From the NCBI GenBank assembly GCA_003648575.1, contig QMPN01000086.1, forward strand, positions 1-10,776: a stretch of 10,776 nt of DNA. The letters run 5' to 3'. Numbering within the stretch: position 1 is the stretch's first letter; every line of letters begins with the position of its first letter. A program made the position numbers and the translations under genes. Shown here piece after piece: positions 1-7,878 of the stretch. The notes below the pieces were generated by a model that made no database searches, was not told the origin of the DNA, and saw only the letters and a list, made by a program, of their open reading frames with translations. Origin of the DNA: Bacteroidota bacterium. GTDB lineage: Bacteria > Bacteroidota > Bacteroidia > Bacteroidales > B18-G4.

Positions 1-1625
1 AGGAATTTGAGGGGAAGCCCCTTGTTGATTGGTTGAAATTCGACGAAAGCAGTCTGTGGTATTATCATAAGTTCAGGGCATATTTCCGTTTACGGAACCT
101 GAAATATGAGATTGCCGCACTGACGAAGCTTGCAAAAGAATATGATGAGGTATACTGCTATTCTGCCGACCCCTTAATATCAGATGTTCAGCTTCCCGAG
201 AATGTGCAAGTTGCTATCTCTAAAAGCAATTCATCCAAAAAATGGAATTATTTCTCTCTCCTGAAATATTTCATGATCCTGAAATCGCGCTGGATGATCA
301 ATATTTTCTCTCCCGGGAAATTGAAGAAGCCGGAGCACATCATCATGGATGTGAGCAAAAGGCAGGTCTTTCTGGATATTGAAAACTTGAAGGAGAATCA
401 GGGTAATTATGTGATAGGCTATATGCTCGAAAAAGCGGGCAAGGATTTCCTGATCATCGATGAAGCTGTTCAGCCAAAGATGACTGATGGGGCGAAGATC
501 CGTCTTGACCGTGACGGCCTGTTTGGGAAAGGGAGCCTGAAGAGAAGGTATTTCGGTGAGCCCATACTCTTAAACTACTTTCTTTCCGGAAAGCTAAAAA
601 AGAGAAAGAAGCAATTGTTGAGCAAGATCCAGAAAAACTTAGGCGAGTTACATGGAATGTGTTCAGGTGATGAAAAATTATTGATCAGCATCTATTTATC
701 CTTCAAGGGGGCCAGCAATTTTTATCTGATCAAATACCTCTCATATAAAAGGTTTTTCGGTAGAAACCACTTCAAAACTATCGCCACGGTAGATGAAAAC
801 AGCCCCGCACTCAGAAGTATCCTGGATGCCGCCCGTACAGCCGGGATTAAAACAATAGGCATGCAGCACGGTAACCTCCACGACCTGCACCCTGCATATA
901 TTTATACCAGGGCAGATGCCGGACGAAATGCTTTCCCCGGCCACAATCTTGTCTGGGGAGAATTCTGGAAAGCATTCCTTATGAAAAAAGGGAACTACCC
1001 GGCAGATTCAATGAGCATCAGCGGGCAGATCAGGACCGATATTATTCCGAAACTCAAAGCCGAGTCTATCGAAAAGGCCGGATTGATCCCGGGAGCCGGC
1101 AATTCAGACCGACTCATAGTTTTTGCCTCACAACCGCAACGGGATGCCGGGCTTCGTGAACGCGCAGCACTGGATGTAATGCAAGCTGTTAAAGCCTTGC
1201 CAGAAACTTTCCTGGTGATCAAGCTTCATCCCAATGAACGCAATGATGTTGAATATTACCAAAAGCTTGCTGAACGATCAGGCCTGGATAAGTTGCTGAT
1301 CACATTGGAAATTGATCTTTACCTTCTGATATCCGTATGCGACATCCTGATAACTTGTTTTTCGACCGTTGGTACAGAAACGATATATTTCCACAAACCC
1401 CTCATTATTCTCGACCACCTGAAGCAGGATATTCAAAACTATCATAAGGAAGGCGTAGCCTTGCAGGCCACGAATATGGAAGAGCTAAAAGATCATCTTG
1501 AAAGTATCCTGAACGGTGTTTCCCAAGTTGATCCCAAAGCCTATAATAAGTTCATCACAAAGTATGCTTTTGCCATCGATGGAAAGGCTGCGGAGCGAGC
1601 CTTAGAGGTAATCAGAAAATTGTGA
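1..1625 (+). CDS. GT-B-like surface polysaccharide glycosyltransferase, 5'-truncated
   Basis: The frame is open to the window edge (first full codon at base 3, reading EFEGKPLVDWLKFDESSLWY), so the gene very probably starts upstream; the TTG at 33 is an internal Leu codon rather than a convincing start. About 540 residues are visible, ending at TGA 1623-1625. The C-terminal half has the look of a two-Rossmann (GT-B) sugar transferase of the capsule/polysialyltransferase/CDP-glycerol-transferase-like group. It carries a QHG motif near 865-875 (IGMQHGNLHD), a KLHPNE motif near 1220-1237, and a D-x-L-I-T-x-F-S-T-V-G-T-E stretch near 1340-1380 where such enzymes bind the nucleotide or phosphate of the donor. 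There is no signal peptide or membrane helix in the visible part, so it is probably cytoplasmic or peripheral. It converges on the nonulosonate genes, so it could transfer that sugar, but donor and acceptor cannot be read from sequence. Family level is fairly sure; specificity is unknown. Confidence 0.72.
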   Translation, partial: EFEGKPLVDWLKFDESSLWYYHKFRAYFRLRNLKYEIAALTKLAKEYDEVYCYSADPLISDVQLPENVQVAISKSNSSKKWNYFSLLKYFMILKSRWMINIFSPGKLKKPEHIIMDVSKRQVFLDIENLKENQGNYVIGYMLEKAGKDFLIIDEAVQPKMTDGAKIRLDRDGLFGKGSLKRRYFGEPILLNYFLSGKLKKRKKQLLSKIQKNLGELHGMCSGDEKLLISIYLSFKGASNFYLIKYLSYKRFFGRNHFKTIATVDENSPALRSILDAARTAGIKTIGMQHGNLHDLHPAYIYTRADAGRNAFPGHNLVWGEFWKAFLMKKGNYPADSMSISGQIRTDIIPKLKAESIEKAGLIPGAGNSDRLIVFASQPQRDAGLRERAALDVMQAVKALPETFLVIKLHPNERNDVEYYQKLAERSGLDKLLITLEIDLYLLISVCDILITCFSTVGTETIYFHKPLIILDHLKQDIQNYHKEGVALQATNMEELKDHLESILNGVSQVDPKAYNKFITKYAFAIDGKAAERALEVIRKL

Positions 1626-1649
1626 GAGTAGATGTATCAAAGCTCCCCG

Positions 1650-1710
1650 TTCAGAATTCAGAAGTTTGAAGTATTTCTAACTTCTGAGTTCAGACTTCTG
1701 AGTTCTGAGT
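1650..1710. repeat. Heptanucleotide-repeat hairpin between convergent genes
   Basis: The spacer between the two convergent stop codons is almost entirely period-7 sequence. The left arm has TTCAGAA twice in tandem (1650-1656, 1657-1663) and then drifts. The right arm has TTCTGAG (1682-1688), TTCAGAC (1689-1695), TTCTGAG (1696-1702) and TTCTGAG (1703-1709). The arms are mutually inverted: AATTCAGAAGTT (1655-1666) pairs with AACTTCTGAGTT (1679-1690) with one non-Watson-Crick position. The 12-nt interval can itself fold as GAA-GTAT-TTC. It could act as a bidirectional transcription terminator for the genes on either side, though no classic U-tract is present. That role is inference; the repeat structure is directly visible. 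Confidence 0.8.
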
Positions 1711-1713
1711 TGG

Positions 1714-3263
<1,550 letters not shown>

Positions 3264-3287
3264 TTACTGGTATTATTCTGGCACGTG

Positions 3288-4958
3288 TTAAAGTTCAAGC
3301 GGAATCCTGACTACATAATTCATGTTATCCAGCCTGTCAAAATATTCTTCAAAAGTAATAGATTTTCCTTCTGGCAGTTTGATACTTTGAGCTAGGTCAA
3401 CTAAATTGGTAAAATCAGAATTTGCAACGATATCCCTGATATTAATGTCCTCAATGCTATCTTTCTGTATTTTAGACAATACTTTCTGGCATCTGTCATA
3501 GTCCTCCTGATAGTCAACAGAATAATTAACTCTTTTCAAATCGGGGTTTGCATAATTAACATCAACACATCCTTTTCGGGCTGTTTCATCAAGCATGATA
3601 AACCATGTAAGATATTCAGTTTGATATGGATTATCCATCTGATTATAAAGACGATACAAATAGGAAGTTGAAAACACCTCTGCAGATACTCCGAAAGGAA
3701 GGTTGTTGGCTCTTACATAGTCAAGATCATTGTCAATATATAAGCCCGCCATCAAGTCCAGGATTTCGGGATCTGTAAATGGGTTGTCGCCTGTAATCCT
3801 GACTACAGCTCCTGCCTTTTCCTGGTCAGCAAGGTCAAGCATTCGGTCAATAACAGACAGAGGATGGCCAGGGTATACTGTAAGTTCTCGTTTTATAGCC
3901 TCATCCACTAATTCCCGGTCTTCTTCCAACCAGGAAGTTGCCAGAATAATTTTAGATATTTTTTCGGAATTCCCGAGACGCTTCATCAGATCAAATAAGA
4001 GCACATCATTCTTGAAAGGGAGAAGTACTTTTCTGGCCAATCTTGAGCTTTTTAGCCTTGCTATGATACTGATAATGATCTTTGACTTGTCATATGAAGA
4101 TAAAAGATGTTCATAGTAGTCTTTCCCTGCTTCTGAACGCATTACCTTAACTTCAGAATCACTATCAAGGTACCTCTTATACATTATATTTCTGTACTTC
4201 GATTCAGCATGGCAAGGGTGCTTCCAATAATTTCCTAAAGTACGCTCGTAGGCCCTTATACTTTTTACCATTTCTTTGAACTCAGAAGGTTCAAGTGATA
4301 CCTGCCAATCATAATTTTCATTTGATCTATCCAGAGTTATATGCTTTTCCAGATAATCAACTTCTTTGGACAAAACCATAAGAGGAATTCCCGTAACATC
4401 TAATGTATGATCAGCAAAACCTAATTTGTAATCAGGCCATCGTTCCCTGATATAGTCCAGACTGCGAAGGTTCTGATCCTCATACTTCGTGGGGTAATCA
4501 CTAAAACCATGAAAAAGCACCTCTACCTTATCATTTAATATTGACAGGGCAGTATTGATATCACGCTCAGTGGCACATTGAGTTTCCAGTATTAATTTAC
4601 AGTCATGATTTGCGAGAACTTCCAGCATTGGAATGTTCAGTATGTCGGTAGCATGGATCTTTAAAAACCGAAAACCATGGTCATAACAAAAATGGAAGCT
4701 TGACAAATCCAATACACAAGGAATAAGTGGTAGTCCTATCTCTTTACAATAATCGAATAGCTCATTCCACCCTTCTTTCGGCAACTCTACCTCCTTGCAA
4801 ATATCATATTTGGAATAATTGGGTTCGCAGAATTCATCTGTTTTATAAACTTGTACCGTAAAAAAGTCAGCCTTAGAATCTTTAGCCGCTTTCGCAAGGT
4901 CTTTAAGATAAGAAAGGTCACCATTGTGATTAAATGCACTTTCAGCAATAATTTTCAT
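3288..4958 (-). CDS. Fusion: divergent NeuB-like barrel + SpsF-like cytidylyltransferase
   Basis: 556 residues, two domains. Residues 1-242 are a NeuB/SpsE-type barrel: AESAFNHNG (E6), KIHATDILNIPML (K100), HGFSDYP, FADHT (H184) and EKHITLDRS (H206), so the metal histidines are kept. The lysine expected in the strand-2 motif (usual KFQ) is T34 in FFTVQV, the STG motif is ETQ (125-127), and no SAF domain follows. After a linker (243-292), residues 293-556 are an SpsF/CMP-KDO-synthetase-like nucleotidyltransferase. Its P-loop-like region keeps R301, SSRL (304-307) and K310, followed by RITGDNPFTDP (D391), the P-x-G-x-x-x-EVFS block and a late NYSVDYQEDY segment. Bacillus spsE and spsF are separate neighbouring genes, so this is their fused counterpart. 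It is first in the unit and the only cytidylyltransferase in the window, hence the candidate for activating the nine-carbon acid with CTP. Hand counts of four 60-base stretches gave 32-48% GC, lower than the dehydrogenase gene beside it. Domain calls are firm; reaction and substrate are not. Confidence 0.82.
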   Translation of the reverse strand: MKIIAESAFNHNGDLSYLKDLAKAAKDSKADFFTVQVYKTDEFCEPNYSKYDICKEVELPKEGWNELFDYCKEIGLPLIPCVLDLSSFHFCYDHGFRFLKIHATDILNIPMLEVLANHDCKLILETQCATERDINTALSILNDKVEVLFHGFSDYPTKYEDQNLRSLDYIRERWPDYKLGFADHTLDVTGIPLMVLSKEVDYLEKHITLDRSNENYDWQVSLEPSEFKEMVKSIRAYERTLGNYWKHPCHAESKYRNIMYKRYLDSDSEVKVMRSEAGKDYYEHLLSSYDKSKIIISIIARLKSSRLARKVLLPFKNDVLLFDLMKRLGNSEKISKIILATSWLEEDRELVDEAIKRELTVYPGHPLSVIDRMLDLADQEKAGAVVRITGDNPFTDPEILDLMAGLYIDNDLDYVRANNLPFGVSAEVFSTSYLYRLYNQMDNPYQTEYLTWFIMLDETARKGCVDVNYANPDLKRVNYSVDYQEDYDRCQKVLSKIQKDSIEDINIRDIVANSDFTNLVDLAQSIKLPEGKSITFEEYFDRLDNMNYVVRIPLEL

Positions 4959-4962
4959 AGAA

Positions 4963-4970
4963 CAAAATTA
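4963..4970 (-). promoter_or_regulatory. Candidate Bacteroidota -7 element for the nonulosonate unit
   Basis: On the minus strand the sequence TAATTTTG fits the TAnnTTTG -7 consensus of Bacteroidetes sigma-ABfr promoters. It ends only 4 bases before the ATG of the fusion gene, so use of it would give an almost leaderless transcript. A TTG that might serve as the -33 element (complement of 4995-4997) is about 24 bases upstream, a little too far. Such motifs arise by chance in AT-rich DNA, so this is tentative. Confidence 0.3.
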
Positions 4971-5093
4971 ACATTGAATTCAGACATTGTGTGTCAATTA
5001 TAATGAATTGGTAAAAATACAAAAGAAAAGACAGTTTCCTGTCTGTCAAACCTATTTCAGATAACGGATTCACAGAAAAAGGCCACAATTCCT

Positions 5094-5101
5094 TATATTT
5101 G
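5094..5101 (+). promoter_or_regulatory. Candidate Bacteroidota -7 element for the dehydrogenase/deacetylase pair
   Basis: TATATTTG matches TAnnTTTG exactly and sits in the 160-bp divergent spacer. No TTG or TTTG is seen at the usual -33 distance. Initiation just downstream would leave roughly a 10-base leader before the TTG start at 5119, which agrees with that unusual start being correct. The rest of the spacer (4971-5093) is AT-rich and shows no convincing operator palindrome or riboswitch. Confidence 0.42.
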
Positions 5102-5118
5102 CCCGAAACTATTCACTT

Positions 5119-6102
5119 TTGACTATAAAAAAACGAACTATATTCATCGCCGGGGCCGGTTCCATCGGAACGGCCATTGGGAATTCGCTGGCCCTCGCAG
5201 GGCATAAGATCACGATGCATACCATCGAAGATTACCTGGTTGAGCCTATCAATGAAAAGCATGTCAACCCGGACCACTTTCCGAACGCAAAGTTGAGTGA
5301 AAACCTCATCGCAACGAATGATATTAAAGCATTGCAGTCGGCGGATATCCTCTTTCTGGCTATCCCATCTATCATCACTGTTGATTTTGTTCTGCAGAAT
5401 AAAGAATTTATCGGCGACCATGTGCTTCTGGTCAACCTGGCCAAGGGCTTTGGTTGCGGAAAAATGACGATCACTTCCTGCCTGGAGAAAATGCTTGACA
5501 ACCCTGTTTGTACCATGAAGGGGCCCACTTTTGCCAGGGAGATCATAAATGGCTCTCCCACGGCCATGACCTTTGCCTCTACTGATGAAAAACATTTTGA
5601 GCTCATCCGGGATATTTTCAGCGACACCTCTATCTTCCTCGACTTCACCACGGACGTGGAAGGCGTTGAATACCTGAGCATATTAAAAAATATTTATGCG
5701 ATCATCCTGGGCATCGTAGATGCAAACTTCGACTCCCCCAACCTCCGCTTCCTGATTCTCACCAAGGCTTTTGATGAGATGCGCAGGATTATGCTGAAGG
5801 CAGGCGGAAAGGAAGCATCCATGTTCCACTACAGCGGGTATGGCGACTTCGGCCTGACCGCCCTGAACGACCTCAGCAGGAATCGTACACTGGGATTGCT
5901 GATTGGCAAGGGATTCTTCACAAAGGATATCTCTGATAAGGTGGTACTGGAAGGCAAGCTGGCGGTAAGCACCTTCTGCGAACATATCCTTGGCGATGGC
6001 GATGAAAAGAACTACCCGCTACTGTATGAGCTGCAAAAGATCTTCCTGAATAACTATGACATCTCTTCCTTTGTCGGAAATATACTGAAACTGGCCCGCT
6101 AA
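5119..6102 (+). CDS. GpsA-like NAD(P)-dependent dehydrogenase in a polysaccharide locus
   Basis: 327 residues, the usual length of bacterial glycerol-3-phosphate dehydrogenase (GpsA), which interconverts dihydroxyacetone phosphate and sn-glycerol 3-phosphate. The Rossmann motif is GAGSIGTAIG (12-21). Also present are VNLAKGF (K109), KGPTFAREI (134-142), LKNIYAIILGI with K190 and N191, GYGDFGLT (D243, T247) and LSRNR (R254, N255), so the catalytic and substrate-binding positions of the family are kept. Departures include KGFG for the usual KGIE and the weak AILGIVDANFDSPNLRF segment where GpsA is normally glycine/asparagine-rich. The start is TTG at 5119: no ATG or GTG lies between it and the in-frame stop at 5062-5064, and it places the Rossmann glycines at the normal distance from the N-terminus. 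It is followed by a deacetylase gene 48 bases on. The location suggests a dedicated paralogue making a glycerol phosphate or similar precursor for the glycan, rather than the housekeeping enzyme; this is inference. Confidence 0.8.
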   Translation: MTIKKRTIFIAGAGSIGTAIGNSLALAGHKITMHTIEDYLVEPINEKHVNPDHFPNAKLSENLIATNDIKALQSADILFLAIPSIITVDFVLQNKEFIGDHVLLVNLAKGFGCGKMTITSCLEKMLDNPVCTMKGPTFAREIINGSPTAMTFASTDEKHFELIRDIFSDTSIFLDFTTDVEGVEYLSILKNIYAIILGIVDANFDSPNLRFLILTKAFDEMRRIMLKAGGKEASMFHYSGYGDFGLTALNDLSRNRTLGLLIGKGFFTKDISDKVVLEGKLAVSTFCEHILGDGDEKNYPLLYELQKIFLNNYDISSFVGNILKLAR

Positions 6103-6150
6103 CAATATTAGACCTTAAAAAAAGTTGATATATATAAAACTGATGGCTTT

Positions 6151-6780
6151 ATGATACAAGGGAAAAAGATCCTCTTTCTGGCACCTCACCCCGACGACCC
6201 GGAATACTCATGCGGTGGCAGCATGGCCCGCTGGGCTAAAGATAACGAGCTTTTTTATGTTGCCTTCTCCCCATGTAAAATATCCCTCCCTGAGGGTTTT
6301 CCTGAAAATGCGCTTTATGAAGAGCTTCAAGCATCAGCACGGGTACTGGGCATAGCGGAAAGCAACATATTTACCTATAATTTTCCCGTCAGGCGTTTTC
6401 CCGAAAACAGGCAGGACATACTGGAGGTGATGGTGAAAGTTCGCAAGAGCGTACAGCCTGATATAGTGGTAATGCCCAACTCCAACGACATCCACCAGGA
6501 CCACAGGGTAATTTACGAAGAAGGATTGCGCGCATTCAAGCATTGCAGCCTTATCGGATATGAACTTCCCTGGAATAACCTTCAGTTTGTATCGAATTTC
6601 CATGTTAAACTGGCAAAAGAAGAGCTGTCGATAAAATGGGAAGCTATTTCTGCCTATAAATCACAGGATGGCAGAGCGTATAAATCAGAAGCGTTTTTTG
6701 AAGGGCTTGCTCGCATGCGGGGTATGCAGGTAGGGCATGAATTTGCTGAAGCCTTTGAGGTGATCCGCTGGATCCTATAA
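6151..6780 (+). CDS. PIG-L/LmbE-family carbohydrate N-deacetylase
   Basis: 209 residues, a normal length for zinc-dependent PIG-L/LmbE deacetylases, which remove N-acetyl groups from GlcNAc-type sugars or conjugates. The N-terminal APHPDDPEYSCGG motif supplies the metal and general-base residues (H13, D15, D16). NSNDIHQDHRVI supplies the second metal-binding cluster (H115, D117, H118). The fold is a single Rossmann-like domain with no signal peptide, so the protein is likely cytoplasmic. The start ATG is 48 bases after the dehydrogenase stop with no promoter or terminator evident between, so the two are probably co-transcribed. Its last 6 bases overlap the end of the convergent beta-propeller gene. 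Possible roles are deacetylation of a UDP- or CMP-activated amino sugar or of a lipid-linked intermediate. The substrate cannot be told from sequence. If KDN is the local nonulosonate, which has no N-acetyl group, this enzyme must act on a different sugar. Confidence 0.85.
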   Translation: MIQGKKILFLAPHPDDPEYSCGGSMARWAKDNELFYVAFSPCKISLPEGFPENALYEELQASARVLGIAESNIFTYNFPVRRFPENRQDILEVMVKVRKSVQPDIVVMPNSNDIHQDHRVIYEEGLRAFKHCSLIGYELPWNNLQFVSNFHVKLAKEELSIKWEAISAYKSQDGRAYKSEAFFEGLARMRGMQVGHEFAEAFEVIRWIL

Positions 6781-7878
6781 AATTTCCTTGATCTTCTTTA
6801 CAAGTTCTCTCGTACTCGTGTCAATGACAGGTGCAATGTCCTGTATGGCCCAGTTAGGATCGAAAGAGATCATATCATATTCCTTCTTGTCGGGATCGAT
6901 CAGCACAAAGCTATTCCTGTTAGCATCGATGGTAATAATGCAATCATCGAAGGAGGCTGAATTCTGAAGCCATTCCAGCTCAGCTAATTCTTCCGGCTTG
7001 CCTTCCAAACCGGCGAAAGAGATCTTTTCCCCATGACTAAAAAGCAGTTCTCCTGTTGCTGTACTGGTGGCCATGTAGCCTTCACGGTAGTTTCGTCCCC
7101 CATGAGGGCTTTTCATCCCTTCAAGGATGCGTTCACAACTCCCGTCTTTCATATCAATACGATATACTGCTCCTTCATGGAAAAAAGTCGCCAGCAGCAT
7201 GTTCTTATCCGTACCATCATATAACACGGAGTTGATAAATGCGGCTCGCTGCGCTGTGGGTAAAACCTGTTTGGCAGGGTCGCTGATATAGATATGATCT
7301 TTCCCTGTCACACGCAGGTAACTTGCTTCTTCTTTACCCCTGGTGAGGATGATCTCCTTGCCGGTTTCGGGATTATACCCTTTGTTAAAGCCGTGCTCCC
7401 AGGCAAACCATTCCCAGGTTTTCTCATAGGTAGCAAGATCGTACTCGAAGATGCAATCATAACCTGATGAAGAAACGATCAGCCTGTCGGCCGCATGGCA
7501 ATGGTTAAATTGCACGGTATGTATATAGCTGAACCATGGATCATCGATCCTTTCCACGCCACTCTGACGGATCACATGAACCACATTTTCTGTAGAGACT
7601 GCTATCATATCCTTGGCCACATCAATACCCCTGGGCTCAGGCAGGAAGCTGAGGATCTCATAATGACTGATCACCCCATTCTCAATCTCAATATACACCA
7701 GCCCGCCTTTGGCCACTTCCCGGCGCTCTACGCTTCCGATGCGACCATGTTTGCTCTTGCGCGATTCGAGGTAACGCTCACGGATCTTTTGCATCTCAAA
7801 GCTCTTCACTGTGACCAGAAAAGCCTTAGGCTTATAAAAGCTTCTGCTTTTTTTATATGTTTTTAATGCTATGGTCAT
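6775..7878 (-). CDS. Beta-propeller protein, possibly arylsulfotransferase-like; function unknown
   Basis: 367 residues from ATG 7876-7878. This start was chosen over an upstream in-frame ATG at 7989 because it forms an ATGA overlap with the stop of the glycosyltransferase gene (7875-7877); the longer form would add 37 residues that read inside that gene. The protein is rich in short beta-strands with recurring blade-like units: RGIDVAKDMIAVST, HTVQFNHCHAADRLIVSSS, FEYDLATYEKTWEW, NSVLYDGTDKNMLLATF, SPHGGRNYREGYMATSTA and CIITIDANRNSFVLID. It has a basic N-terminus (about 1-55) and no signal peptide or lipobox. The H-x-V/x-x-N-H-x-H and D-x-x-T-x-x-x-x-W-E-W patterns recall arylsulfotransferase (ASST)-type propellers, but I cannot assign the catalytic histidines with confidence. 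It may bind or modify the glycan product of its operon partner. It could equally be an NHL-type propeller with a structural or sensing role. Confidence 0.62.
   Translation of the reverse strand: MTIALKTYKKSRSFYKPKAFLVTVKSFEMQKIRERYLESRKSKHGRIGSVERREVAKGGLVYIEIENGVISHYEILSFLPEPRGIDVAKDMIAVSTENVVHVIRQSGVERIDDPWFSYIHTVQFNHCHAADRLIVSSSGYDCIFEYDLATYEKTWEWFAWEHGFNKGYNPETGKEIILTRGKEEASYLRVTGKDHIYISDPAKQVLPTAQRAAFINSVLYDGTDKNMLLATFFHEGAVYRIDMKDGSCERILEGMKSPHGGRNYREGYMATSTATGELLFSHGEKISFAGLEGKPEELAELEWLQNSASFDDCIITIDANRNSFVLIDPDKKEYDMISFDPNWAIQDIAPVIDTSTRELVKKIKEIL

Noticed and set aside
33..35. TTG at 33 as the start of the first glycosyltransferase
   Set aside because: The frame is open back to the window edge and the ten preceding residues (EFEGKPLVDW) read as ordinary protein of the same family, so the gene is cut by the window.
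5113..5681. Long antisense open frames opposite the dehydrogenase gene (160 and 149 codons)
   Set aside because: They are shadows of a gene with strong motifs on the plus strand and have no recognisable protein features or start context.
6103..6150. Possible separate promoter for the deacetylase gene in the 48-base gap
   Set aside because: The gap is AT-rich (TTGATATATATAAAAC) but contains no TAnnTTTG element or terminator, so co-transcription with the dehydrogenase is simpler.
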